Shown one piece after another: positions 52,752-62,157 of a stretch of 64,000 nt of DNA; positions within the stretch are counted from its first letter, which is position 1, and every line of letters begins with the position of its first letter. The position numbers were made by a program, and so were the translations under genes. Origin of the DNA: Lunatimonas lonarensis (GTDB lineage Bacteria > Bacteroidota > Bacteroidia > Cytophagales > Cyclobacteriaceae). The stretch spans positions 112,047-176,046 of the forward strand of contig NZ_AQHR01000049.1 of NCBI RefSeq assembly GCF_000390185.1. The letters run 5' to 3'. Below the pieces are notes generated by a model. That model saw only the letters and a list, made by a program, of their open reading frames with translations, made no database searches and had not been told where the DNA came from.

Positions 52752-55373
52752 CTACTTGGGTGGATTCAATGACACTTCATCGGCAACCATTATTACCAAC
52801 GGACTCGACTTGCCTGATTTATCAAAGGCTTTCAGCCTAACCTCATTGGCTAAGGCTATCGGCCCATCGTACCTAGGCGAATCCACCGTGGGATCTGTCC
52901 CGTTTGTAGTGTAGCGGATGTCAAGACCGGGAAATTCCACATTGGCAAACAACATCCCGTTTTCAAGCTTTGCACCTGGAGGGGCGATCCGATAATTATA
53001 GCCCTTGTTCCATGCCGCCAACTTGGGGTACTCCCTCCGGGCAATGGTATTGGCAAAAACGTTCCATCCGGAAGCAATCGACGCATTTCGGACGCCGACC
53101 GTCTCTATGGTTTCCCAAGTCCGTTCTTTCGCCCAGGCACTCTCTGCATAGCCTATAATCTTAGGCACCGTATAATACTCTATCATATCCCTCCCCTTGA
53201 TGGTCTCACTCCACAGCTGGGCTTCCACGCCAATAATATTCTTCCGTGCTTCGGATTTAATTTTGACCATACCTTGTGAGGCTTTCTCCATGTCCAGTTT
53301 TTCTCCAAACGAGGTCTGCATGGTCGTTTTGAACCAATCGAAGGGGGCAAAGGTCCACGCATTTCTGGTATTTACAAATCCGGCCCAATAAAGTCCGGGT
53401 TCTTTGGGATCGTTGGAATAGGCCAGGTCAAAATAGAAATTCGACACGTTGCACAAAACCACCTCATAGCCTGCATTCGCCAGCTGATAGCCCATGTCGG
53501 GATAGTCAAACATATTGTTCCATATATAAGGTATCACCCGCTTGCCTACAAACTCCGGATTGGGGACATAGTTGCCATCGGGCATTTTCTTCAGTGCCAT
53601 TTCCTCCCATACGTGTACCTCCACATCCAATTTCTCCAGGCGCTTTAGCAACTCCCTAAAGAAGTACCCCTGAAGGTTTTTCGGATCGTCAATATCCGGA
53701 AGCTGGTTGAGCAATTCGGCTGCCAGCGGCGACTGCGTCCAAGCACCTTCGGGCACCTCATCCCCGCCTGCATGGATCTTGGTCAGTTTAAGGCCGGCCT
53801 GATCGTACATGCGGGCAATTTCATCCATCACCTTTTCGTAAAAACGATAGGTGGACTCACGGGCTACCGACACCGTATTATCTTTAAAGGCTTGTGCGGA
53901 TAGGTATACCGAACGATCCTCTGGGTCAATCAACCGATACTCATTGGCAGCTGCCTCATCCCCTTGTGCCATGTACTTGTGATACCTCGCCTCCATGGAT
54001 TTGATAGCCGCCCTCGCATGCCCGGGAAAATTCAATTCGGGAATGATGGTGATATGCCTTTCTTTGGCATACTTCAGGATTTCTATAAAATCCGCCTTTG
54101 AATAATATCCACTGCCATGCTTGCCTTCCGAGTAGGCAAATGGTCCTGAACCGTACGCAGGATGTAGGGCGGGATCGTCCTTGCTGGACACGTGTTGCCG
54201 TTGGGCACCTACCTCCGTCAACTCAGGTAGCCCATCGATCTCCAATCGCCATCCCTCGTCCTCGGTAGTGTAAAAGAGAAAATGATTCAGCTTATAGTGC
54301 GCCATCAGATCCAACATCCGCATAACGGTCTCTTTGGTCTGAAAATTTCGGCTCACATCCATGTGAAGGCTTCTAAAATGAAACCTGGGGGCGTCCTCTA
54401 TATGCACCAAGCCCACGTCGAGGGGCAGCTTTGCACCCAAAAACACTTCCGGACCCAACCATGCCAATAAACTCTGTATGCCGTAAAAAGCTCCCGCTGG
54501 GTCTGAACCAACAATCTTCACCTGCCCGGCTGAAATGTCCAACTCATAGGCCTCCTCCCTTCGACCGTCGACGGAAATATTGCCAAGTCCAATTTGAATA
54601 TGACCGCCTGAACCATTCCCATGCCGAATTTCCAATGTGACCCCAGTCAACTCGGCCAACTTACTCCTTAGATATTTTGCCTCGGACTCCAGCCCGGCAT
54701 CAAAAAAAATGGGCGTTTCCGTCGATAAGGAAAATACACCGTTCCGTTTTGAAAGAAGAAACGGAGTCGGAACAATCGGATGCAACAATCCCTCATCCAC
54801 CACGGAAAGGGATTCGTTCTCCGCATACCTACGCTCGGGAGAGGATGGCAGCTCTCTATCCATATCTCCCCGTAGCAACTGTTCCGTACGCTCAAAACTA
54901 ACAACAGTCAAATTATCAAAGAGAAGGACTTCCGTTTCGTCGCCGTCTTTGTCATAAAACACAAAATACAACCCCATGGGAGCATCTGACTCCTTGATCA
55001 CTCCTTCCACGCCCCGGTAGGTAAACGAGACACTACCTCCCGCAGGAAGTGTAAACTCCCGCCCCGGGCTGATCTCGTACCAGTCTCCATTGATATGGGT
55101 GATTTTGGCTATACCCTCATCGGCGTAAGGTAGTATCATGCGGGGGGACATATTAAAGAACAGCTTCCATCCGGTACTCCCCAAATCCCGCGTACCTTCG
55201 TTGTGAAAGACGAATTTCGCCTCAAATTGCCCACTTTCATCCAAAAAATTGCTCACCAGCTCCCATTCGATCCGAATATCCTGCAAATCCTCCTCCCAGG
55301 ATGGGTTTCCCCCGCAAGCGTACGAAATAACCAAGACTAGTAATAAAAGGAAAAGGCTGTGAAATTTATGCAT
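52752..55373 (-). CDS. GH20 beta-N-acetylhexosaminidase lipoprotein
   Basis: An 873-residue lipoprotein (VISYACGG, Cys about 20). Order: carbohydrate-binding-like CHB_HEX N-domain (about 25-165), GH20 N-terminal domain (about 195-325), catalytic TIM-barrel (about 330-680), C-terminal CHB_HEX_C domain (YTTNGTDPT). The catalytic Asp-Glu pair is in IHAGGDEVPEGAW, and the active-site Trp/Glu region in EAQLWSETI. It removes terminal GlcNAc or GalNAc from glycans at the cell surface or in the periplasm, with substrate-assisted catalysis. This is the one hydrolase in the locus whose active site fully fits its family. Divergent from the DUF5009 gene (77 bases). Confidence 0.94.
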   Translation of the reverse strand: MHKFHSLFLLLLVLVISYACGGNPSWEEDLQDIRIEWELVSNFLDESGQFEAKFVFHNEGTRDLGSTGWKLFFNMSPRMILPYADEGIAKITHINGDWYEISPGREFTLPAGGSVSFTYRGVEGVIKESDAPMGLYFVFYDKDGDETEVLLFDNLTVVSFERTEQLLRGDMDRELPSSPERRYAENESLSVVDEGLLHPIVPTPFLLSKRNGVFSLSTETPIFFDAGLESEAKYLRSKLAELTGVTLEIRHGNGSGGHIQIGLGNISVDGRREEAYELDISAGQVKIVGSDPAGAFYGIQSLLAWLGPEVFLGAKLPLDVGLVHIEDAPRFHFRSLHMDVSRNFQTKETVMRMLDLMAHYKLNHFLFYTTEDEGWRLEIDGLPELTEVGAQRQHVSSKDDPALHPAYGSGPFAYSEGKHGSGYYSKADFIEILKYAKERHITIIPELNFPGHARAAIKSMEARYHKYMAQGDEAAANEYRLIDPEDRSVYLSAQAFKDNTVSVARESTYRFYEKVMDEIARMYDQAGLKLTKIHAGGDEVPEGAWTQSPLAAELLNQLPDIDDPKNLQGYFFRELLKRLEKLDVEVHVWEEMALKKMPDGNYVPNPEFVGKRVIPYIWNNMFDYPDMGYQLANAGYEVVLCNVSNFYFDLAYSNDPKEPGLYWAGFVNTRNAWTFAPFDWFKTTMQTSFGEKLDMEKASQGMVKIKSEARKNIIGVEAQLWSETIKGRDMIEYYTVPKIIGYAESAWAKERTWETIETVGVRNASIASGWNVFANTIARREYPKLAAWNKGYNYRIAPPGAKLENGMLFANVEFPGLDIRYTTNGTDPTVDSPRYDGPIALANEVRLKAFDKSGKSSPLVIMVADEVSLNPPK

Positions 55374-55450
55374 AAATCGGTATGTTTAAATAGCCTTAAT
55401 AATACGATACCTAGTATTAAAACGACTACCCAAACTCAAGAAATTATCCT

Positions 55451-56545
55451 ATGACAACACCACATGCCCGCCTGATTTCCCTCGATGCCATGAGGGGATT
55501 CACCATAGCGGCAATGATTTTGGTCAACTACCCAGGCACCTGGGATCACGTGTATGGCCCCTTGCTTCATGCTTCGTGGAATGGCATCACCGTGACTGAT
55601 TTTATTTTTCCCTTTTTCCTCTTTATTGTCGGAGTCTCCATAGCGTTTGCCTACACAAAGCGGGTGCGCTCAGGCGCTCCCAAGGGAGATCTGTATCGCA
55701 AAATTGTCATCCGAGCCATCAAGATCTTCGTGGTGGGATTATTTTTAAACCTAATCCCATACTTCGATTTTTCAGACATACGGGTTGCGGGCGTACTGCA
55801 ACGGATTGCCGTCGTGTTCCTAGCCTGTGCATTATTGTTTCTAAATACGGGTTGGAAAACCCAGGCCTATCTGGGAGCAGGAATCCTGGTTTTCTATTGG
55901 CTGGCCATGACGCTGATACCCACACCTGGATTTGATAAAGCCATGTTGGAGCCTGGCATAAACCTCGCTGCTTGGATGGATACCTATATCCTACCCGGCA
56001 AAATGTGGGAGGGGACCTGGGATCCGGAGGGCTTCTTCAGTACCCTACCGGCCCTCGTGACGGGAATTCTCGGAATGCTCGCTGGTCACTTATTGCTAAG
56101 CTCCAAAACTCCTCAGGAAAAAGCGAACTACCTCATGGCTATCGGAGTGCCCATTGTCTTGCTTGGTCTGCTTTGGGCGCAGGTATTCCCCATCAACAAA
56201 CACCTTTGGACCAGTCCCTTTACCCTGGTGACAGGCGGAGCGGCCTTCATCGTCCTAGGAGCCACCTACTTTCTAGTTGATATACTAGGCAAAAAACGCG
56301 GTACGTCCGTGGGAATTATTTTTGGTGCCAACGCCATCACCGTATATGTGTTGGCAGATGTGCTTTCCCTTATTTTTTACAACGACCAAATTCTGGGTGG
56401 CCTGAACAACCAATTCCTACTGGCCGCGACGGGAATAGGCCTGTCCATTAATCTGGCCAGTATGCTGTACGCTATCTTCTATGTAAGCATCAACTTCATC
56501 CCCGCCTACCTGCTGTTCAAACGAAACATCTTCATTAAGCTGTAA
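55451..56545 (+). CDS. DUF5009 / NagX-like multi-pass membrane protein (HGSNAT-related)
   Basis: A 364-residue protein with about ten membrane helices. The N-terminus RLISLDAMRGFTIAAMILVN followed by DFIFPFFLFIVGVSI is the signature of the heparan-alpha-glucosaminide N-acetyltransferase-related family, in bacteria called DUF5009 or NagX and linked to GlcNAc utilisation. An inner-membrane role in aminosugar uptake or acetylation is suggested by that link and by the divergent GH20 gene. Start ATG at 55451; the propeller gene follows after 11 bases. Confidence 0.85.
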   Translation: MTTPHARLISLDAMRGFTIAAMILVNYPGTWDHVYGPLLHASWNGITVTDFIFPFFLFIVGVSIAFAYTKRVRSGAPKGDLYRKIVIRAIKIFVVGLFLNLIPYFDFSDIRVAGVLQRIAVVFLACALLFLNTGWKTQAYLGAGILVFYWLAMTLIPTPGFDKAMLEPGINLAAWMDTYILPGKMWEGTWDPEGFFSTLPALVTGILGMLAGHLLLSSKTPQEKANYLMAIGVPIVLLGLLWAQVFPINKHLWTSPFTLVTGGAAFIVLGATYFLVDILGKKRGTSVGIIFGANAITVYVLADVLSLIFYNDQILGGLNNQFLLAATGIGLSINLASMLYAIFYVSINFIPAYLLFKRNIFIKL

Positions 56546-56556
56546 CCTACCATACC

Positions 56557-58425
56557 ATGACCAACTCCTTCCACGCTATCCTAAAAACCGTGCTGTTCGC
56601 TCTCATTTTTGGAACGCCACTCTTGGTCTTTTCGCAGACGGGAAGCATCCACGAACCCGTACGGTACGTCGGTGGTGTCACCATCGATCCTGCCGTGCAC
56701 GAAGGCAGGTTACGGTATGCAGTGGGTGTGGAAAGCAGGCAGACGCTACGGGTAAACCGTACAAAACCCGAGTTGGCAGATGACTATGGCTGGACCTACA
56801 ACCACGCCTCCAGTTTGGCGTATTGGAATGGCACATTTTTCCAGCAGTACCTCAGCAACCCTGTGGATGAACACATCGCTCCGGGACAAACCCTACTGGT
56901 CAGTTCTCCCGACGGCAGGAACTGGAATAAGCCAAAGGTGATTTTCCCTCCCTACAAAGCACCGGACGGTGTGGAAGTACCCGATGGGTATGAAGGCTAC
57001 ATGATGCATCAACGAATGGGTTTTTACGTTGCGCCTAATGGCAGACTTCTAACATTGGCATTTTACGCCCATGCCGAAGACCCCTTTCTGGAAGGGGGCA
57101 TAGGAAGGGTGGTCCGGGAAATACACAAAGACGGGAGCTTAGGCCCCATCTATTTCATCCGCTACAGCACCCATACCCCGTGGAACGAAAGCAATACCAG
57201 CTATCCGTTTTATACCCGTTCTACGGACAAGGGCTTTATAGAAGCATGCGAGGCACTGCTAAATGACCGCCTGATCACCCTGCAATGGCGGGATGAAGAC
57301 AGGGGGCTGGATGGTTTCTACGATGGAGACGAGTACGGTGGATCGGCGTTTTCCTTTTTTGAGCGAAAAGACGGAAATATCGTTGGGCTCTGGAAGCGGT
57401 CGCATACCGCTCTTTCCTTTGACGGGGGAAAAACATTTTCCAAATCGATAAAAGTACCGACCCTTACCATGGCAGGCGGTAAGGTATGGGGACAAAAAAC
57501 AGCCGATAGCCGCTACGCAATGGTCTATAATCCAATCGATCTGGATGAATACAGGTATCCACTTATCACCATTTCATCAGACGACGGGATCGTCTTTGAT
57601 GACATGGTGCTTGTGCAGGGAGAGGTACCTCCCAGGCGCTATTTTGGCAGATGGAAGGATTTTGGCCCCTGCTACGTGCGGGGCATCGTGCCGGGCAACG
57701 GAAACCCTCCCGGTGACGACATGTGGCTGACCTACTCCATGAATAAAGAGGACATGTGGGTAAGCCGGGTACCGGTGCCGATCCGGCATACCGTGGAGGG
57801 CAGTGTTTCGGACAATTTTGACCAGCATGTCCTAGGAGGTGCTGTACCGGAATGGAACATCTATGCACCCCTGTGGGCACCGGTAAATTTGGTCCAAAGC
57901 CCTTTAAAAAACGGCCTTTCCCTGGAACTGAGGGATGAAGACCCCTATGACTATGCAAGAGCCATACGCATCTTCGAAGAAAGCACCACCGCCGAAATTC
58001 GGTTTCAGGTGTTCGCCCCGGTAGAAAACCAGGGCATGCTGGAGATAGACGTGGTAGATCAATTTGGCAACCGACCGGTGAGAATAGGCATGAGTGAAGC
58101 GGGTAAATGGACCGCTGTGGACGGGTCCTCCGAGAAGACCCTGAAAAACTACCAAAAAGGAAAATGGAATGACGTTCGAATTAGCGTAAATGCAGGCTTC
58201 TTTGGCAGCTACAGCCTGGAAATAGACGGTGAGATGGTGGTAGAAAACGCTCAATTGGCCGAGGGTGTTAAGTCTGTCGAGCGGCTTTCTTTCCGAACAG
58301 GACCGTACAGGGATCTTCCCAACCGAAAAACACCCAACGAGGATCCGGAACCGCCCCTACCAGGTGCCGACGACAAAGAAGCATTGGGTGTCTTTTTGAT
58401 CGATGAGGTTACCATCAAGAAGTAA
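56557..58425 (+). CDS. Exported BNR propeller with C-terminal jelly-roll domain
   Basis: A 622-residue secreted protein (signal cut near LVFSQTG). Residues about 60-410 are a sialidase-like propeller with SPDGRNW, SFDGGKTF and SSDDGIVF repeats and a conserved EGYMMHQRMGFYVAPNGRLL segment; residues about 430-615 resemble a concanavalin/laminin-G-like sandwich (DNFDQHVLGG, LSLELRDEDPYDYARA). The RIP motif is not seen. The family occurs near polysaccharide lyases and hydrolases but I cannot assign it. Cotranscribed with the NagX-like gene, so likely acting on the same aminosugar glycan. Confidence 0.72.
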   Translation: MTNSFHAILKTVLFALIFGTPLLVFSQTGSIHEPVRYVGGVTIDPAVHEGRLRYAVGVESRQTLRVNRTKPELADDYGWTYNHASSLAYWNGTFFQQYLSNPVDEHIAPGQTLLVSSPDGRNWNKPKVIFPPYKAPDGVEVPDGYEGYMMHQRMGFYVAPNGRLLTLAFYAHAEDPFLEGGIGRVVREIHKDGSLGPIYFIRYSTHTPWNESNTSYPFYTRSTDKGFIEACEALLNDRLITLQWRDEDRGLDGFYDGDEYGGSAFSFFERKDGNIVGLWKRSHTALSFDGGKTFSKSIKVPTLTMAGGKVWGQKTADSRYAMVYNPIDLDEYRYPLITISSDDGIVFDDMVLVQGEVPPRRYFGRWKDFGPCYVRGIVPGNGNPPGDDMWLTYSMNKEDMWVSRVPVPIRHTVEGSVSDNFDQHVLGGAVPEWNIYAPLWAPVNLVQSPLKNGLSLELRDEDPYDYARAIRIFEESTTAEIRFQVFAPVENQGMLEIDVVDQFGNRPVRIGMSEAGKWTAVDGSSEKTLKNYQKGKWNDVRISVNAGFFGSYSLEIDGEMVVENAQLAEGVKSVERLSFRTGPYRDLPNRKTPNEDPEPPLPGADDKEALGVFLIDEVTIKK

Positions 58426-58503
58426 CGTACCTAGCTGCTGAAAAGGACTGATTTTCCGCCTGATAAAACGGAGACGGGCATAGGACGGGAAAGAGGGAAT
58501 CGT

Positions 58504-58968
58504 TTATTTGACTTCCTGCAAGGTCACCTTACGGCCCCGGAAATCAACGCTGTCTCCTGCTTTCATCCCCCAAAGTGCTTCCACCAAAGGAGAATCTTTG
58601 GAGACCAACTGGTAAACATCGCCACCAAATTCGACTTTGCCCACTGGCACCGAAACCCATATATTGCCTATGGGCAATTTGAGCAAAGCTCCGTCCTGCA
58701 CAGTGGCAACCGGTTGCACTGGTACTTCTTTTAGCTGGCGCTGCATCTGGGTAAGGCTGGCGTACTGCTTGTCCAATAGTGTCTGGCTTTGGTGAATGGA
58801 CTCCCTACCGGACTCGTATTTGTCGCCCGCAGGGTTTTTTTCCTCCCCATCGGAGGCTTCCCTCAGTTCACCCAATTGTTTCAAAATATCATTAAGGGTA
58901 TCCGTGAGTTGCGCCAATGCATGGTTACGCAATTGGGTTTTGATATCCAAAGGTGCTTCTTTATACAT
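58504..58968 (-). CDS. GreA/GreB-like C-terminal-domain protein
   Basis: A 154-residue protein (from MYKEAP; an ATG 18 bases earlier at 58986 is also possible, but a CAACTTTG box overlaps it). Residues about 1-75 are helical with a coiled-coil tendency; the end has the GreA C-terminal pattern YQLVSKDSPLVEALWGMKAGDSVDF. Bacteroidota carry such proteins with divergent N-terminal coils; they may bind RNA polymerase as secondary-channel factors, but whether they stimulate transcript cleavage is not known. Convergent with the propeller gene. Confidence 0.75.
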   Translation of the reverse strand: MYKEAPLDIKTQLRNHALAQLTDTLNDILKQLGELREASDGEEKNPAGDKYESGRESIHQSQTLLDKQYASLTQMQRQLKEVPVQPVATVQDGALLKLPIGNIWVSVPVGKVEFGGDVYQLVSKDSPLVEALWGMKAGDSVDFRGRKVTLQEVK

Positions 58969-59034
58969 AGTTGCAAAGTTGCACATTTAAACTGCAAAAC
59001 AGCAATCAGGGTTGGGGCTATCTGGATTTATTTT

Positions 59035-59556
59035 TCACTTGAGGTCTCGGGCTTGCAGCTCTTCTGGCATTCCCTGTGGAAACCGGGCAAATTTCCGAAA
59101 GACAGGCCAACCATCTTCGGGAAAATCCACATAATTGTCCCGTTTGGACTCCGTTCCGGTTACTACCGCTCCGGTAATAAGATTGAGGGGTGCGGTGATC
59201 AATAAAAAATACCCGTTGGTTACCGTTGCGAGAGACGAAAGGGCAGTCCATAAACCAAATTTGGCGGTCTCGGTGTTGTAGATCACTACCCTAGCACGAT
59301 CAATCGTATGTTGCTCGTAGCGAAATAGGCCACCACCTGTCAATAGGACAATCTCATCATCAGAAACCGATAGAAGTTCCCCCGTCACCTCCAGGCTTTC
59401 TTCTGCCAAGTGCATGATAATCCAGCCCCCACGCCCATCTTGTTCTATGTCCTTTAGTCTTGGCACTTTGCTCTTGGGGGCTTGAACAGCCGTGCAGGCC
59501 ATCATCAAGAAGCAAACCAAAAACATTGACCCCGGCAACCAGCTAGTTTTCCACAT
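59035..59556 (-). CDS. Hypothetical lipoprotein
   Basis: A 173-residue lipoprotein (FLMMACTAVQ, Cys21). It has a beta-rich part (GWIIMHLAEESLEVTGELLSVSDDEIVLL, recalling a small SH3-like barrel) and a Gly/Ala/Leu-rich hydrophobic segment near residues 100-130. I do not recognise the family. Its start overlaps the end of the upstream lipoprotein gene by 14 bases, and the upstream protein shares the theme of a reactive-to-DNA-free, secretory lipoprotein with a central hydrophobic segment, so the two may form a unit. Confidence 0.55.
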   Translation of the reverse strand: MWKTSWLPGSMFLVCFLMMACTAVQAPKSKVPRLKDIEQDGRGGWIIMHLAEESLEVTGELLSVSDDEIVLLTGGGLFRYEQHTIDRARVVIYNTETAKFGLWTALSSLATVTNGYFLLITAPLNLITGAVVTGTESKRDNYVDFPEDGWPVFRKFARFPQGMPEELQARDLK

Positions 59557-61090
59557 ACCTGCTTTTCCAAAAGGTTTCCTCCATAGTAGGCTCGGCTTCC
59601 TTGTAAGCCTTGGCTACCCGCTTCAAATAACGCTCCGGTGAATTCACCATCTGTGCCAAACGGCGGAAATTCTGCTCTTTCATCCAGTCCGCCCGCATCC
59701 ATTCCAAATAATACCCCTTTGCATCCAAGAATAGCTCGGCATGCTCATGGGGAATACGATAGTGAAGCCAAAGTTCATCCCCCGGCAATGTCACCAGGTA
59801 TTCTCCATCTGTCTGCAACCTTCCCAAAGGATCCGGCTCCTTCGTTCTGGTCGAAATGACCTGATGAGGTGCCACCACTTCAGGAAAAACCTCTTCTTCT
59901 ACGTTTGCAAAGGCGGCATAATCCAGACGCCAAAGCCCTTTGTTCAGGATCAATTTCAGGTTAACCTGTTCCTGCTGCAAAAAGGATTCGGGGATTTCGA
60001 TAATGTTCAGGTCAACGGCAATCGGTCCGGTTTCACCTATTTCATCAATAAAAACCCAATCACCGGAAGGGGATTCGGCATAAACTTTTATCTTTCCCAA
60101 CCGATCAAAAACCGCTGGACTCAACTCGTTCTCTCTCCTTTCCTGATGCGCCAATAGATAACCTGCTCCTTTTCCCATGTAAGCGAGTCCTTGGTAAAGC
60201 AGATAGGTGGTCATCATCGTCTGGCGCTTGCCAATAATTAGCCCATGCTTATTTCCTTTACCTGCCGCAAAGGTCAACCGGATTTCCTCTTTAGAATCCA
60301 GCCCCTTGGCATCACTGGGCGAAAAATACTCCACGCCATCCACAGCGAACACCTGCGACCGGCAATCACCCGCTTCTGAAAAGCAGTTCGAAGGTGTCCG
60401 TATATCCTTTGTCCGAAAAAATCTCCCATCCGGATCCGCAAAAACTCGCTCATGATTGTTCTTTGGAAAAACCAAGAGATTGGCGTAGTTGATTGAATGG
60501 GTCTCCAACGCTTCGTTGGTAAGTTTTAGGGAAAAATCCGGCGTATATTTGGCACTATACAGCATATCAATATCACGCTTTTCCAGCGAAGGAAGCACAC
60601 TTGTGGAAAAGGCCTCTGCTACCATGCGCAGGGAATCCCCAGTATAAGCATAAAACGTAGGGCAGGATCCAAAACAAGCCTTCGGGTTGGTAATACAAAT
60701 AATCGTTACCAAGGCTGTAACCCCGGTGACAATTGCCAATGCCGGCATCAGTGAATTGCCTTTGTCGTTGGTTTCAAGCAACGCTACCTCCTCAGGATTG
60801 ATTACAAAGGGCCTCAGTGCGTCCTCCGGAAACGACCGACGCTCAACCACCTTTCTATTTACCCCCATCAATACACCTGACCCAACTATGTTTCCTTCGG
60901 TATCCCCGTGCCAATTCTCCAGTACATATAAGGTCCCATCCTTTTTGTGGACTTTTAGATACCGGTTTCCCGGATTTAAATCCGCAAACCTATCTACAGT
61001 ATTAATCTCCCGAACCAACGGTCGGGTGCTGCATGAAAAACAAACAAAACAAACGTAAAGAAAACAAGAGAACCTATGAAAGAAACACAT
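59543..61090 (-). CDS. Large hypothetical lipoprotein
   Basis: A 515-residue protein from the ATG at 61090 (TTG 15 bases earlier rejected). A lipobox follows the signal (CFSCSTR). Features are a short SH3-like stretch (YLKVHKKDGTLYVLENW), one membrane-like helix (LMPALAIVTGVTALVTIICI) and then CFGSCPTFYAYTGDSLRMVAEAFS, a Cys-rich turn I have seen in Bacteroidota envelope proteins of unknown role. The C-terminal third is mixed alpha/beta. No catalytic motif was identified. It overlaps the smaller lipoprotein gene. Confidence 0.6.
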   Translation of the reverse strand: MCFFHRFSCFLYVCFVCFSCSTRPLVREINTVDRFADLNPGNRYLKVHKKDGTLYVLENWHGDTEGNIVGSGVLMGVNRKVVERRSFPEDALRPFVINPEEVALLETNDKGNSLMPALAIVTGVTALVTIICITNPKACFGSCPTFYAYTGDSLRMVAEAFSTSVLPSLEKRDIDMLYSAKYTPDFSLKLTNEALETHSINYANLLVFPKNNHERVFADPDGRFFRTKDIRTPSNCFSEAGDCRSQVFAVDGVEYFSPSDAKGLDSKEEIRLTFAAGKGNKHGLIIGKRQTMMTTYLLYQGLAYMGKGAGYLLAHQERRENELSPAVFDRLGKIKVYAESPSGDWVFIDEIGETGPIAVDLNIIEIPESFLQQEQVNLKLILNKGLWRLDYAAFANVEEEVFPEVVAPHQVISTRTKEPDPLGRLQTDGEYLVTLPGDELWLHYRIPHEHAELFLDAKGYYLEWMRADWMKEQNFRRLAQMVNSPERYLKRVAKAYKEAEPTMEETFWKSRYVEN

Positions 61091-61429
61091 GGAGATATCC
61101 GTCAAATTCTTCTAAATCTATCGAATTCACTCCATGAAAACAATGGGCATTGCCCAATTATTTTTTGCAAAAAATGCAACAGATTCACCCGAGTTGGAAG
61201 TCCTGCTTTCTCCTTTTTGGAAAAGCCGAATCCCTCTTTGTACACAATTCAATTTACTGAATTTTCGGGGGAAAATTCGTTGATGGCTTCCTTTGCATGC
61301 CTCCAAATCCGCATGCTAATAGTATCGATATGCTGCTAGTGTCTAGAACGGTAGAATTTGATTTTGGATAGTAGTATCGAATAACCAATGACCAGTGAAC
61401 TGATAAAAAATACCCGATAGCCTGTTTCT
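61091..61429. other. Intergenic region with no recognised gene
   Basis: About 340 bases between the large lipoprotein start and the truncated Crp/Fnr gene. A 62-codon minus-strand frame (61254-61442) lacks any recognisable domain. The region may be debris linked to the loss of the Crp C-terminus, but no homologous HTH sequence is visible in it. Confidence 0.4.
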
Positions 61430-61978
61430 TCAGGAAAACCACTTGTCAACGGCAACAGTGTACCCAAAAAGCAAAGAAACAGGAGAACCAGAATACAAAC
61501 TTTTTTTTGTAAACTTCATATAAAATAGAATAATAAAAGCTGATTTGGAGAGATGATTGTAAATGCGGTTTTCCAAGATAGCAAAGCATTTGACAATAAA
61601 CAGCTTCTCCAACTCATGCCATTGAGGAACTATTTTTACGATATTTTGACAATCCGTTTTGCTGATGGTAAATAGCTCTACCTCGGTCAATGCCTGCATA
61701 TTCCAACGGGAGCTACCCCCAAACATAAAACTACTGATCTCTGTCACAAAATAACCTGGACTGGAAATCCCTTGGGTGATTTCTTTGCCATCATCATGGG
61801 TGAAGATGCGTATCAAGCCTGTTTTGATAAAGCTCATTTTATTTGATTCCTGGCCTTGCTTTAAAAAGTACTCCCCTTTTTGAAGTTTTCCCTCATGAAA
61901 TCTTTCCGTCACTGACTTTAATTCCTCCTGCTTTAGGACACCGAAATATTCTTGGATGTAATGGTCTAATGAAGGCAT
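61430..61978 (-). pseudogene. Crp/Fnr-family regulator lacking its DNA-binding domain
   Basis: A 182-codon frame. Residues 1-140 are a normal cNMP-binding-like sensor domain (GEYFLKQGQESNKMSFIKTGLIRIF, GKEITQGISSPGYF) and the start of the dimer helix (FAILENRIYNHLS). From there the expected SxEERY...VPxxYIASxLGxxPExLSR segment is absent and an unrelated 35-residue tail follows (FYMKFTKKSLYSG..., ending KWFS). An eight-A run in the coding strand at 61501-61508 lies in the tail but shifting frame there does not restore the helix-turn-helix. Probably a deletion-derived pseudogene, or a sensor-only protein. Confidence 0.65.
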
Positions 61979-62055
61979 AAATAAATTTTTATCATCTTAA
62001 AGTTAAAGTAAATGAGTGAATTTTAAGATTTTCTTATAGGATTCAATAAAAATGT

Positions 62056-62147
62056 GGAACCATATAAAGAATATAAGAACATATAAGTTTTTGATTTTTC
62101 TTATACGCTCTTATATTTCACTGCCTACCGCAGTCAGCTTATATGAT
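62056..62147. repeat. AT-rich ATATAAG palindrome, copy 1 (interrupted)
   Basis: GGAACCATATAAAGAATATAAGAACATATAAG on the left faces CTTATAC..CTTATAT and CTTATATGATT on the right; the right arm is split by an 18-base GC-richer insert (62120-62137). Close relative of the copy at 62888-62960. Confidence 0.75.
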
Positions 62148-62157
62148 TTAAATTAAA

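Noticed and set aside
14295..58425. A ganglioside/sialoglycolipid degradation locus (sialidases + hexosaminidase + ceramidases + lyase)
   Set aside because: Attractive by label, but the propellers lack the RIP arginine, both ceramidase-fold proteins lack the GDVSPN serine and no nan genes are present. Kept only as an outside possibility.
61254..61442. A 62-codon minus-strand frame downstream of the truncated Crp/Fnr gene
   Set aside because: No domain, not in register with a restored helix-turn-helix, and overlapping the Crp frame by 13 bases.
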